This document shows, piece by piece, positions 33,866 to 41,264 of a stretch of DNA of 44,799 bases. Below the pieces are notes generated by a model, which worked only from the letters and a program-made list of their open reading frames with translations, searched no databases and was not told the origin of the DNA. The stretch comes from an uncultured Clostridia bacterium (GTDB lineage: Bacteria; Bacillota; Clostridia; Oscillospirales; CAG-272), in contig CALWTT010000081.1 of NCBI GenBank assembly GCA_944384545.1, forward strand, positions 1 through 44,799, in the 5' to 3' direction. Position 1 is the first letter of the stretch, and the number at the start of each line of letters is the position of its first letter. The translations under genes and the position numbers were made by a program.

Positions 33866-35671
33866 TCAGATTATGTTGGCGCTTGCGATGATCTGCCATA
33901 CATTGTCGGACTTTCCTTCGTACGGCAATACCGTCTCTTCCAGTTCCGGGATCTTGTCGGTTTTCCCCTCTGCGTATGCCTGTAATACCGCACGCGCAGT
34001 CCGGATCCTTTGCGCAAGTCCGCCAAGTCGCAGATCCTGAACATCAAATCCGTGCGGCTTTCTCTCCTGTAGCCATTGCGCCCGATAGGTCTCCGTAAAG
34101 CGTTCCAACAATTGCAGAACCTTCCGGCAGCTTTCTGCCACTGCACCGGCTGCTGCACGATCCTTTTCCTGATAGGCACGCCGTGCACGCAAGCCCAGGT
34201 CGCACTTCTGTCGCAACAAAGCAACCAAGGCCTTCTGCGTACGGAACAGATATCCGAATTTCGGGTCCCTGGACGGACGATTCAGCATCCGCTCCGCCGC
34301 ACACAGTTTGGCTACAATAGTCGTAAGATTTTCTTCTACCGTACGGTCATATAGCCCCAGCAACGGATCGTTATACAGCAGGCACTTCCCCGGGTTGCTA
34401 CCAAGACCATTTTCGGCGAAGAGCTTGTTGGCTGCATCCAAAGACAAAAAATCGTCCCAACGTATCCCTGTAAGCGCGCGGAAAAACCGTTTACAATCTG
34501 CTTTCCCCGCATGTCCGTACGCAAGGCTCGCAGCATACGACAAGGTCGGCAGGGTTGCAAGGAAAGAGCATTCTGCGCCGTTGTCTCCCCATGCAGTCAG
34601 AAAGACATGTTGGATTCCGTTCCTGCGGCAGCTGCCAAGTGCTTCGCAGGTATTCTGGATCGAATGTGCATTGTCCGGCGAAAAACCGCACCAGCACCAT
34701 GCACCGCCCGCAAACCAGATTTCCCGGCGAAACTTCTTGTGTGCCACCATCATTTCATCGTAGCTCTTACGGCTCGCCGTATAATAATCCCAATATACCA
34801 GACCGATATCCTCCGGCATGGCCGCAAAGACGCGGTCAGGACAGGAAAATGTCTTCCCGCTGAGATAGTAATTGCCCCCGTTCGCCAGACGGAAAAACAT
34901 GTCGCTCCACATCATGGGATGATATCCGTACTTCTCCGCTATTTTGCATACGCGGTTCAGGTGGCGCACCAGAATATCAAACGGATTTTCATATCCGTGT
35001 GCCTGCAGATATTTCCCAAGCCCTACCATATGCGCCTCATCCATGCCGATATGAATCCGACGGCTCCGGATGTTGGCAGACAGTGAAGAGAGCATGCGAT
35101 CAATCAGCGCATACGTACGCTCGTCCTCGCAGAGCAGAATATCATCGCAGTCAATAATCGGCTGATATACCTTCCATTTTGTCAGCGCGTTGATGTGCGC
35201 CAGCACCTGTATACAGGGAATCAGCTCAATCCCGAGGGATGCAGCGTATGCATCCAACTCCCGCAGTTCTTCTCCCGTATAGCGGCCGCGCATATATCCG
35301 AAATACGGTTCGCCCTCCACTTCATAGGTATCTTCCGTGTACAGCATCACCATGTTGTACCCCATGAGGGCCAGCAATCGGAAGGTGCGACGCAAAGCCT
35401 CCGGCGACATCACACCGTTACGGGAGCAATCGATCATAACTCCCAAATCCGAAAATGCATTTTCCTCCCGATGCCGGTAGGCGCGGACGGTTCCGAACTG
35501 ACGCAACAGCACAAGACTACGGGCAAGATCGGCATCGCTCCCGTATTCCACCATTACCTGTTTCCCATCCGATTCAATAGCAATGCCCGGCGCTCCCTGG
35601 CGCAAAGTCACACATGTCGGCAGCTCCCATCCTAGCTCTGTCAGCAGCTCTGTCAGCATCTTGTCCGTCAT
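33866..35671 (-). CDS. GH20-like beta-N-acetylhexosaminidase
   Basis: 601 residues from the ATG with AAGGGGAG five bases upstream; a longer frame to 35722 has no ribosome site. A small N-terminal alpha/beta region precedes a TIM barrel starting at FSDLGVMIDCSRNGVMSPE. The catalytic Asp-Glu pair of the family is in RRIHIGMDEAH (Asp211-Glu212), preceded by the polar segment PCIQVLAHINAL and followed by PMMWSDMFFR and GGAWCWCG. Substrate-assisted hydrolysis of terminal GlcNAc or GalNAc is expected; related enzymes of the GcnA kind are intracellular. No signal peptide. First gene of the glycosidase operon. Exact subfamily is uncertain. Confidence 0.85.
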   Translation of the reverse strand: MTDKMLTELLTELGWELPTCVTLRQGAPGIAIESDGKQVMVEYGSDADLARSLVLLRQFGTVRAYRHREENAFSDLGVMIDCSRNGVMSPEALRRTFRLLALMGYNMVMLYTEDTYEVEGEPYFGYMRGRYTGEELRELDAYAASLGIELIPCIQVLAHINALTKWKVYQPIIDCDDILLCEDERTYALIDRMLSSLSANIRSRRIHIGMDEAHMVGLGKYLQAHGYENPFDILVRHLNRVCKIAEKYGYHPMMWSDMFFRLANGGNYYLSGKTFSCPDRVFAAMPEDIGLVYWDYYTASRKSYDEMMVAHKKFRREIWFAGGAWCWCGFSPDNAHSIQNTCEALGSCRRNGIQHVFLTAWGDNGAECSFLATLPTLSYAASLAYGHAGKADCKRFFRALTGIRWDDFLSLDAANKLFAENGLGSNPGKCLLYNDPLLGLYDRTVEENLTTIVAKLCAAERMLNRPSRDPKFGYLFRTQKALVALLRQKCDLGLRARRAYQEKDRAAAGAVAESCRKVLQLLERFTETYRAQWLQERKPHGFDVQDLRLGGLAQRIRTARAVLQAYAEGKTDKIPELEETVLPYEGKSDNVWQIIASANII

Positions 35672-35730
35672 TTTGTCTCCCCTTATCGTTTCATTTTCTT
35701 CTGCATCTACTGTGCAGGACAACCATGCTC

Positions 35731-35759
35731 ATTTTACTATACATTGAACAGGAAGTCAA
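35731..35759 (-). promoter_or_regulatory. promoter of the GH20-GH38-GH95 operon
   Basis: TTGACT (35759-35754) and TAAAAT (35736-35731), 17 bp apart on the minus strand. The -35 element directly abuts the terminator of the upstream operon, a very tight head-to-tail arrangement. Confidence 0.7.
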
Positions 35760-35760
35760 C

Positions 35761-35799
35761 AAAAAATGTGCAATCCTACCTAGGAGGATTGCACATTTT
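35761..35799 (-). terminator. intrinsic terminator of the oxidoreductase-isomerase operon
   Basis: AAAATGTGCAATCCT and AGGATTGCACATTTT (35799-35785 and 35777-35763 on the minus strand) form a perfect 15-bp stem with a 7-base loop, followed by a run of T. It lies 16 bases beyond the isomerase stop. Confidence 0.88.
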
Positions 35800-35815
35800 G
35801 TCTGTTTATGTCTGT

Positions 35816-36649
35816 TTACAGGCCAAGCTCGGACAGATACTGCCGGCTCTGTGCGGCAGCTTCCAGCGTATCCTGTCCATAGGCATCGTCCTGCTCGACG
35901 ATCAGGTATTCGGTTCCCGCCTTTTCCGCAGCCGAAAGAATCGCAGGAATATCCTGCATTCCCTGGCCCAGGGGACGGAAGCGGAATGCATTGTCCTCAC
36001 GTGAACCGCTTTCCATCGGTTTACCGTCCGCATCAATCAACGCATATGCCGGGCCATCCGCCAGTCGCTTGCAGGTGAAATCCTTCAGATGTACGATCTC
36101 TACATCGCCACTGTATTTCAGAATGTAGCGGCAGGGATCCTCTCCTGCATACCGTACCCAGCAGGTATCAAACTCAGGTTTCAGCAGCGAACGCGGAATC
36201 TGTTCCATCATGTAATCATGGCGGTATTTCTCTCCCACCTTCACAAACTCAAAGTCGTGGTTGTGGTACAGAAGCTGTATCCCGTTTTTCGCCAGCAATT
36301 CCCCATTCCGGATAAAGAGCGCTTTGGTCTCTTCCCACGCTGCACTTCCCGGTAGTTTGGCCGCGTCGTACCATGGGATTGCCGAAAACTTTGCACCCAA
36401 CGTCTTGATATAGTCCACGGCGCTCTGTCCGCCCTCCTCGTAAAAGTCAAGCCCCTGATGTACCGATGGACATTGCAGACCGTTGCTGTCCAGCATTGCG
36501 CGAATCTCTTCCGCACTCTTTCCGAAATACCCAGCAAATTCCACACAGTCATATCCGATTTCCTTCACCGCGCGCAATGTACCGGCCATGTCTTTTTCCA
36601 TCCGGTCGCGCAAACCATACAACTGTATTCCGATCCTGAATTTTTTCAT
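35816..36649 (-). CDS. sugar phosphate isomerase/epimerase-like TIM-barrel protein
   Basis: 277 residues. It opens MKKFRIGIQLYGLRDRMEKD and continues with GYDCVEFAGYFGKSAEEIRAML, the pattern of xylose-isomerase-like (AP_endonuc_2) proteins. Metal-site candidates are the Glu in CVEFAG, LLYHNHDFEF, PEFDTCWVRYAG and EIVHLKDF, and the closing EQDDA segment. The family isomerises or epimerises sugars or inositols, often with a Gfo/Idh partner, and the gene is 11 bases downstream of one. Substrate unknown. Together they may process a monosaccharide released by the neighbouring glycosidases. Confidence 0.88.
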   Translation of the reverse strand: MKKFRIGIQLYGLRDRMEKDMAGTLRAVKEIGYDCVEFAGYFGKSAEEIRAMLDSNGLQCPSVHQGLDFYEEGGQSAVDYIKTLGAKFSAIPWYDAAKLPGSAAWEETKALFIRNGELLAKNGIQLLYHNHDFEFVKVGEKYRHDYMMEQIPRSLLKPEFDTCWVRYAGEDPCRYILKYSGDVEIVHLKDFTCKRLADGPAYALIDADGKPMESGSREDNAFRFRPLGQGMQDIPAILSAAEKAGTEYLIVEQDDAYGQDTLEAAAQSRQYLSELGL

Positions 36650-36660
36650 ACCGTTGCTCC

Positions 36661-37833
36661 TCAGATTTCCGGAATCTGAATTTCGATTTCGTGGCCCAAC
36701 TTGCTCGACTTCACGATACCGTCGATAATCGCCTGGTTGTACAGGATCTCATGCGACGGCACCGGTGCTTTTCCGCCTTCCTTGATCGCATCAAGGAAAC
36801 CACGCAGCTTGTTGTAGAAATTCTGATCATTATCACTCGGAAGCATCGGAATTTCGGTGCATACCGAGCGACCCGCCACTTCATGATAAATTTTCAGCGG
36901 TCCGCCGATACTGCCATTCCAGCATTCGGTGGAAGGAATGCGCAACGAACCCTTCGTTCCCATAATGATGCTGTCTCCGGAGGTATCCAGATGCATCGCC
37001 CATGCAATACGGAAGTCCAGAATGATTCCACCTTCCAGACGGATAAACCCTGCACCGAAATCGTCCACACCAAACAGGTCTGCGTATTCTGCCGGTTTGC
37101 CTTCTGCCGTAAAATACTCCGGATTCTTTCCGAAATATGCCGATTTGTACCCGCTGACCGTCAAAGGCTTCGGATATCCTATCGCATTCAGAACCATATC
37201 CAGCGAATAGCATCCGATATCTCCCAGTGCTCCGATACCCGCTGTCTTTTCCTCAATGAATGTGGTTCCGAACGGAGTCGGAATGCCTTTCCGTCTTCCG
37301 CCGCCGGTCTGAATATAGTAGATTTTTCCGAGCTCTCCGGACTGCACGATCTTTTTTACCATCTGCATATTGGCGTCGCAACGCGGCTGGAATCCGATCG
37401 ATAGCAGCTTACCGCTCTTCTTTTCTGCACGACAGATTGCCACGGCTTCTTCTGTCGTCACACACATCGGCTTTTCCAGCAATACGTTTACACCCTTTTC
37501 CAGAGCGTATATCGCGCACTCTGCATGCGTTGCATTGTATGTACAAACGCTGACTGCATCCAATTCCTCACTGTCCAGCATTTCCTTGTGGGAGGGATAA
37601 AAATGGCAGTCCTTGATCCCCCACTTTTCCATAAAGGCCTCTGCCTTCCCGGGAATCAGATCCGCCGCTGCCACAATTTTGACATCCGGCATCTTTACAT
37701 ACTGCGACATGTGTGCACCGGCGATCCAGCCGGTTCCGATGATTCCTACACGCATGATACGCTTGGTATCAATCTTTTTCTCTTCCTGATTGGTTTTGAA
37801 AGCATCCAATCCCGCATCTCTCTTATCTGCCAT
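36661..37833 (-). CDS. Gfo/Idh/MocA family NAD(P)-dependent oxidoreductase
   Basis: 390 residues. The Rossmann motif RVGIIGTGWIAGAH lies near 28-41, after an unusual polar N-terminal extension of about 25 residues that could mean a later start. VSVCTYNATHAECAIYALEKGVNVLLEKPM carries the family's EKP signature, with the Lys expected at the active site. GALGDIGCYSLDMVLNAIG contains the conserved Asp-x3-Asp/His-type region. It oxidises or reduces a sugar, inositol or sugar acid with NAD(P). First gene of a two-gene operon with its own promoter, divergent from an AraC regulator that probably controls it. Confidence 0.9.
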   Translation of the reverse strand: MADKRDAGLDAFKTNQEEKKIDTKRIMRVGIIGTGWIAGAHMSQYVKMPDVKIVAAADLIPGKAEAFMEKWGIKDCHFYPSHKEMLDSEELDAVSVCTYNATHAECAIYALEKGVNVLLEKPMCVTTEEAVAICRAEKKSGKLLSIGFQPRCDANMQMVKKIVQSGELGKIYYIQTGGGRRKGIPTPFGTTFIEEKTAGIGALGDIGCYSLDMVLNAIGYPKPLTVSGYKSAYFGKNPEYFTAEGKPAEYADLFGVDDFGAGFIRLEGGIILDFRIAWAMHLDTSGDSIIMGTKGSLRIPSTECWNGSIGGPLKIYHEVAGRSVCTEIPMLPSDNDQNFYNKLRGFLDAIKEGGKAPVPSHEILYNQAIIDGIVKSSKLGHEIEIQIPEI

Positions 37834-37857
37834 TCTTCTTTACCTCTCTTCTTTTGG

Positions 37858-37879
37858 GGTTTGCATTTTTCTGCAAACC
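37858..37879. promoter_or_regulatory. inverted repeat between the AraC regulator and the oxidoreductase gene
   Basis: GGTTTGCA (37858-37865) and TGCAAACC (37872-37879) form a perfect 8-bp inverted repeat with a 6-base T-rich centre. It lies in the leader of the oxidoreductase gene and could be an operator or an RNA hairpin. Confidence 0.5.
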
Positions 37880-37891
37880 GTGTTATAATTC

Positions 37892-37920
37892 ATTATAGAA
37901 TGTTGCAGCAACAAACACAA
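37892..37920 (-). promoter_or_regulatory. promoter of the oxidoreductase-isomerase operon, with internal dyad
   Basis: TTGTGT (37920-37915) and TATAAT (37897-37892) are 17 bp apart on the minus strand. The spacer holds the dyad GTTGCAGCAAC (37902-37912), a likely regulator contact. Confidence 0.65.
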
Positions 37921-37971
37921 TCCTAATCTTGCAAATTTATTGTACAATTTTGACTTTTTCCGGAGTTTTCT

Positions 37972-38841
37972 ATGCAAAACGAATTGGTAAAATCGACTGT
38001 TCCCAACCTCCCTGTCCATATTGCTCGCAGTATCTCGGAGGAAGGCATAACCAATGAATGCCCCTTGCACTTTCACGACGAAATCGAGCTGCTTGCCGTG
38101 CAGCGCGGAGCAAAATACCTCGAAGCGGCCGGACAGCAGCATACACTGATGCCGGGGCAAGTTGCCTTCATTCATTCCCGCGTCCCCCACAGAACCGTCA
38201 GCTGCCTTCCGGCGGAGGAAACCGTGATCCTGCAGTTCCGTACGGAGGATTTCACTGAATTACCTGCTTCCAGCAAATCCCTGCGCCACCTCACACGCTT
38301 CCTTCACAACGGCGGAGATGTCCCTCTCTTTATCTTTGAATCCGACCGGCCTGACTGTGATATTTACCGTTACATCGTTCAAGCCAGTCTGGAACAACGC
38401 GCAAAGCGCCCCTCTTATGACCTCTGTCTTCGGGGTTGGATCTGTCTGATCCTCGGCTGCCTTTACCGGGAACATATTCTTGCCGATGCCGATATCCGAC
38501 CGGACAGCCGCCTCCTCTCCCATATCCTGCCTGCCGTAGAATTTATCGACGAACACTATCCCGATCATATCACACTTTCTCATCTTGCCGAGCGATGCGC
38601 TGTCAGCGAAGCCTACCTCTGCCGTCAATTCAAGCGCGCCACTGGCAGCACCTTTATCGAATACCTCAATTATGTACGCATCTCCCATGCAGAAAGGCTC
38701 CTCTACCGCACAGACCGTTCCGTATTGGATATTGCCATGGATGTCGGCTTTTCCTCTGTTTCCTACTTTAACCGTATTTTCAAACGCTTTCGCAACTGTA
38801 CACCCAACGATTTCCGGAAAGCATTCTACCTGCGGGAATAA
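37972..38841 (+). CDS. AraC family transcriptional regulator
   Basis: 289 residues. The N-terminal cupin-like domain (about 20-100) includes CPLHFHDEIELLAVQRG and LMPGQVAFIHSRVPHRT, typical of sugar-sensing AraC members. The C-terminal double helix-turn-helix (about 190-285) includes ITLSHLAERCAVSEAYLCRQFKRATG and the signature SVLDIAMDVGFSSVSYFNRIFKRFRNCTPNDFRK. It is divergent from the oxidoreductase-isomerase operon, with a 138-bp shared control region holding two inverted repeats, and probably controls it and perhaps the glycosidase operon. The inducer is not known. It ends before a shared bidirectional terminator. Confidence 0.93.
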   Translation: MQNELVKSTVPNLPVHIARSISEEGITNECPLHFHDEIELLAVQRGAKYLEAAGQQHTLMPGQVAFIHSRVPHRTVSCLPAEETVILQFRTEDFTELPASSKSLRHLTRFLHNGGDVPLFIFESDRPDCDIYRYIVQASLEQRAKRPSYDLCLRGWICLILGCLYREHILADADIRPDSRLLSHILPAVEFIDEHYPDHITLSHLAERCAVSEAYLCRQFKRATGSTFIEYLNYVRISHAERLLYRTDRSVLDIAMDVGFSSVSYFNRIFKRFRNCTPNDFRKAFYLRE

Positions 38842-38843
38842 CA

Positions 38844-38880
38844 GGACCGGGCCACTCCAACAGTGGCCCGGTCCCTTATT
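38844..38880. terminator. terminator between araC-type gene and glycosyltransferase gene
   Basis: GGACCGGGCCACT (38844-38856) and AGTGGCCCGGTCC (38862-38874) form a perfect 13-bp stem with a 5-base loop, then CTTATT. It lies between convergent genes. Confidence 0.8.
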
Positions 38881-38887
38881 ATAATCC

Positions 38888-39661
38888 TTACCCCAGAATG
38901 TACTTTGCCATCTCCATTACAAAACTGTCTACCGTATAAAGAAAACCATACCCGTTCTTTTTGTAATTCCGACGTCGGTATCCTACACGCTGCATCGCAT
39001 GGCGCAGGCTCTTCTGCGTACTTTGCCCACCAAAGCAGAAATTCGCAAGTACTTCATTCCGTATGGCAGGTCGATATCCTTCTCTCCGCAGTCGAAGGAT
39101 CAGTTCAAAATCATCATACATGGAAAGCAGGCTGTACGGATGCGCCTTATAGACCTCCGCACGAATAAATGTCGTCGGATGGTTCCAGTGCCGCGTGGTT
39201 GCGAATCGACTGATCTTCGCCTTTTTTACTGTATTTCCACTCGCCTTGATGATGCGCAGATCCGCCCAAAAGTAATCAAATTCGGTCTCCCGATAGGTCT
39301 CCGCAACGGCTGTAAGCGCATTCGGCTCATACCAGTCATCGCTGTTGATCTGACCGATCAGCTCTCCGCTTGCCAGACGAACTCCATGATTCAACGCGTC
39401 GTACATTCCCGCATCCTTTTCACTCACAATCCGATAGATATATCCCTTCTCGCGAAAGGCCGCTTCGTATGACGCCGCGATTTCCAAGGTGCGGTCTTCT
39501 GACGCGCCGTCAACAATAATATACTCTACACGTTCATAACTCTGCGCCAGTACCGACGCAATTGTCCGCGCCAGCGTGGCTTCACTGTTATAACACACTG
39601 TCAGTACTGTTATCAGCGGCTCCTTCTCCGGCTGCGGCACTGTACTCGCTTCCTCTTTCAT
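38888..39661 (-). CDS. family 2 glycosyltransferase
   Basis: 257 residues. The GT-A fold is clear: PLITVLTVCYNSEATLARTIASVLAQSY (14-41), IIVDGASEDRT (47-57), EKDAGMYDALNHGVRLASGE (about 80-99) and the nucleotide/metal motif INSDDWYEPNAL (about 104-115). The acceptor side has the family features HWNHPTTFIRAEVY and YDDFELILRLRREGY. It transfers a sugar from a nucleotide donor to an acceptor, probably a lipid-linked saccharide, at the inner membrane face. Its start overlaps the sugar transferase stop by four bases. A two-gene operon is short for a polysaccharide locus. Confidence 0.9.
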   Translation of the reverse strand: MKEEASTVPQPEKEPLITVLTVCYNSEATLARTIASVLAQSYERVEYIIVDGASEDRTLEIAASYEAAFREKGYIYRIVSEKDAGMYDALNHGVRLASGELIGQINSDDWYEPNALTAVAETYRETEFDYFWADLRIIKASGNTVKKAKISRFATTRHWNHPTTFIRAEVYKAHPYSLLSMYDDFELILRLRREGYRPAIRNEVLANFCFGGQSTQKSLRHAMQRVGYRRRNYKKNGYGFLYTVDSFVMEMAKYILG

Positions 39662-40368
39662 CTTGCCCCCTTATGTCCGAATATCACCGACACCGTCTGA
39701 AACAGGCATCGTATATCCATCCACAGTGACCTTTTTTCTATGTAATCCAAATCATATACAATTTTTTCTTCCGGTAGAAGATCATACCCACCGTTTACCT
39801 GCGCCCAGCCCGTAAGACCAGGAGTTACCAACAGTCGCTGATCAAACCCGTCGATATACTGACGAAATTCTTCATAAAAGCAGGCGCGCTCCGGACGCGG
39901 TCCCACAAGACTCATCTGTCCCGCAAGAATATTAAACAACTGTGGGAGCTCGTCCAAACGGCTTTTCCGCAGAAATCTCCCCACACGCGTCACACGCTCG
40001 TCATTCTCCGCCGCCCATACTGCGCCGTTTGCCTCGGCATCCATCCGCATCGATCGGAATTTGAGCAGAGTAAATTCTTTTCCCTTATGTCCAACGCGAC
40101 GCTGTCTGTAAATCACAGGACCACGGGAATCCATACCAACCGCCAACGCAATCAGCAGCATCGGAATGGCACATACACATATACCGGTAAACGAAATGAC
40201 TATGTCAAACGTCCGTTTGAGAAAGGCATATATCGGCTTGTGCCGCATATCCGACAGACGACGTACCTCATACCGTACGCTTCCGTCCTCCGCTTGCCTG
40301 TATGTTACATTTCGGTCCGCCAGTTCCTTTTGCCACGGTTTCTTGAATTGCTCACTCCAGACAGGCAT
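39658..40368 (-). CDS. undecaprenyl-phosphate sugar-1-phosphate transferase (WcaJ/bacterial sugar transferase type)
   Basis: 236 residues from the ATG preceded by AAGGGGG; the frame is open 35 codons upstream without a ribosome site. One membrane helix (about 52-77) follows KRTFDIV, then GPVIYRQRRVGHKGKEFTLLKFRSMR, RVTRVGRFLRKSRLDELPQLFNIL and MSLVGPRPER, the conserved core of monotopic phosphoglycosyl transferases (the Asp-Glu dyad lies in SRLDELPQ). It starts lipid-linked glycan assembly on undecaprenyl phosphate. Its partner is the glycosyltransferase immediately downstream. Exopolysaccharide, teichoic-acid-like polymer or protein glycan are all possible end products. Confidence 0.92.
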   Translation of the reverse strand: MPVWSEQFKKPWQKELADRNVTYRQAEDGSVRYEVRRLSDMRHKPIYAFLKRTFDIVISFTGICVCAIPMLLIALAVGMDSRGPVIYRQRRVGHKGKEFTLLKFRSMRMDAEANGAVWAAENDERVTRVGRFLRKSRLDELPQLFNILAGQMSLVGPRPERACFYEEFRQYIDGFDQRLLVTPGLTGWAQVNGGYDLLPEEKIVYDLDYIEKRSLWMDIRCLFQTVSVIFGHKGAR

Positions 40369-40414
40369 CGTTTCCCCCTTCCTCATTTTCCTATCACATT
40401 GCTGTACATCGGCT

Positions 40415-40443
40415 AGTATACCATACTCAGTGCCTTTTGTCAA
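40415..40443 (-). promoter_or_regulatory. sigma-A promoter of the sugar transferase operon
   Basis: TTGACA (40443-40438) and TATACT (40420-40415), 17 bp apart, with an extended TGG before the -10 on the minus strand. Confidence 0.85.
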
Positions 40444-40481
40444 GCGACTGCATCCGCCCCATATCGACACCAATATGCGTT

Positions 40482-41264
40482 CTATTCGCTCTGATTTTCC
40501 AAGCCGGTAAAATAATAAATATTTTTACCATTATTCGGGTCGAGCATCTTATGCGGAAGCACTTGCATGTACAAAGACAGGAGTCCGCTTTCGCACAGGT
40601 CATTCCCGGCCCCCGCATATTTCACCTCTCCCTCATGCAAAAGAATCACTTGATCGCAAAAGGAAACCGCCTGCGTAAGATCATGCATGACCACCGCAAC
40701 AGCTTTCCCTTCCAGGCACAATCCGCGTAACAGCGTCAGCAGTTCATACTGTGCCGGCAAATCCAGATACACCCCAGGCTCATCTAGCAAAAGCACCGGC
40801 GCTTCCTGGGCCAACAGCATGGCAAGATATACCCGCTGTCTCTCTCCTCCAGACAGTTGCCTGAGCTCCCGATCGTAAAAATCTTCCACCCCCATGTGAG
40901 CAAGCGCTTTTTGTACCGCAAGCTCCTCCTTCTTCCCCGGAATGTGTGGAAACCGCATATGCGCATACCGGCCACACATAACCAACATGCCGGCCGTCAT
41001 TGCCGGAATATTGCGTTCCTGAGGAAGCAGCGCCACCTCCCGCGCGATCGCACGTGGTGTCCGCGCCAAAAGTGACACACCATTTGCATATACCGTACCG
41101 GACATCGGGCGCAACTGTCCGGCCGCCACGCGGAGCAATGTACTTTTCCCGCATCCGTTCCGCCCCACAATTCCCGTAACCAACCCGTCCGGGATGCACA
41201 GTGAAAGATCCCGGAGCACCAGGCGCCCGGCATACCCCGCAGATACATTTTTTAAGCACAGCAT
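40482..41264 (-). CDS. FecE-type ABC transporter ATP-binding protein (iron/siderophore/cobalamin class)
   Basis: 260 residues. Walker A GRNGCGKST (about 34-42), the Q-loop LLPQERNIP, ABC signature LSGGERQR (about 138-145), Walker B VLLLDEPGVYLDL and the H-loop VVMHDL are all present. The PQ-x-R region and overall length match the FecE/FhuC class that powers import of metal chelates or cobalamin. Its ATG follows the permease stop directly. No substrate-binding protein gene is present in the window, and the partner permease looks N-terminally truncated, so function here is doubtful although the ATPase itself is intact. Confidence 0.92.
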   Translation of the reverse strand: MLCLKNVSAGYAGRLVLRDLSLCIPDGLVTGIVGRNGCGKSTLLRVAAGQLRPMSGTVYANGVSLLARTPRAIAREVALLPQERNIPAMTAGMLVMCGRYAHMRFPHIPGKKEELAVQKALAHMGVEDFYDRELRQLSGGERQRVYLAMLLAQEAPVLLLDEPGVYLDLPAQYELLTLLRGLCLEGKAVAVVMHDLTQAVSFCDQVILLHEGEVKYAGAGNDLCESGLLSLYMQVLPHKMLDPNNGKNIYYFTGLENQSE

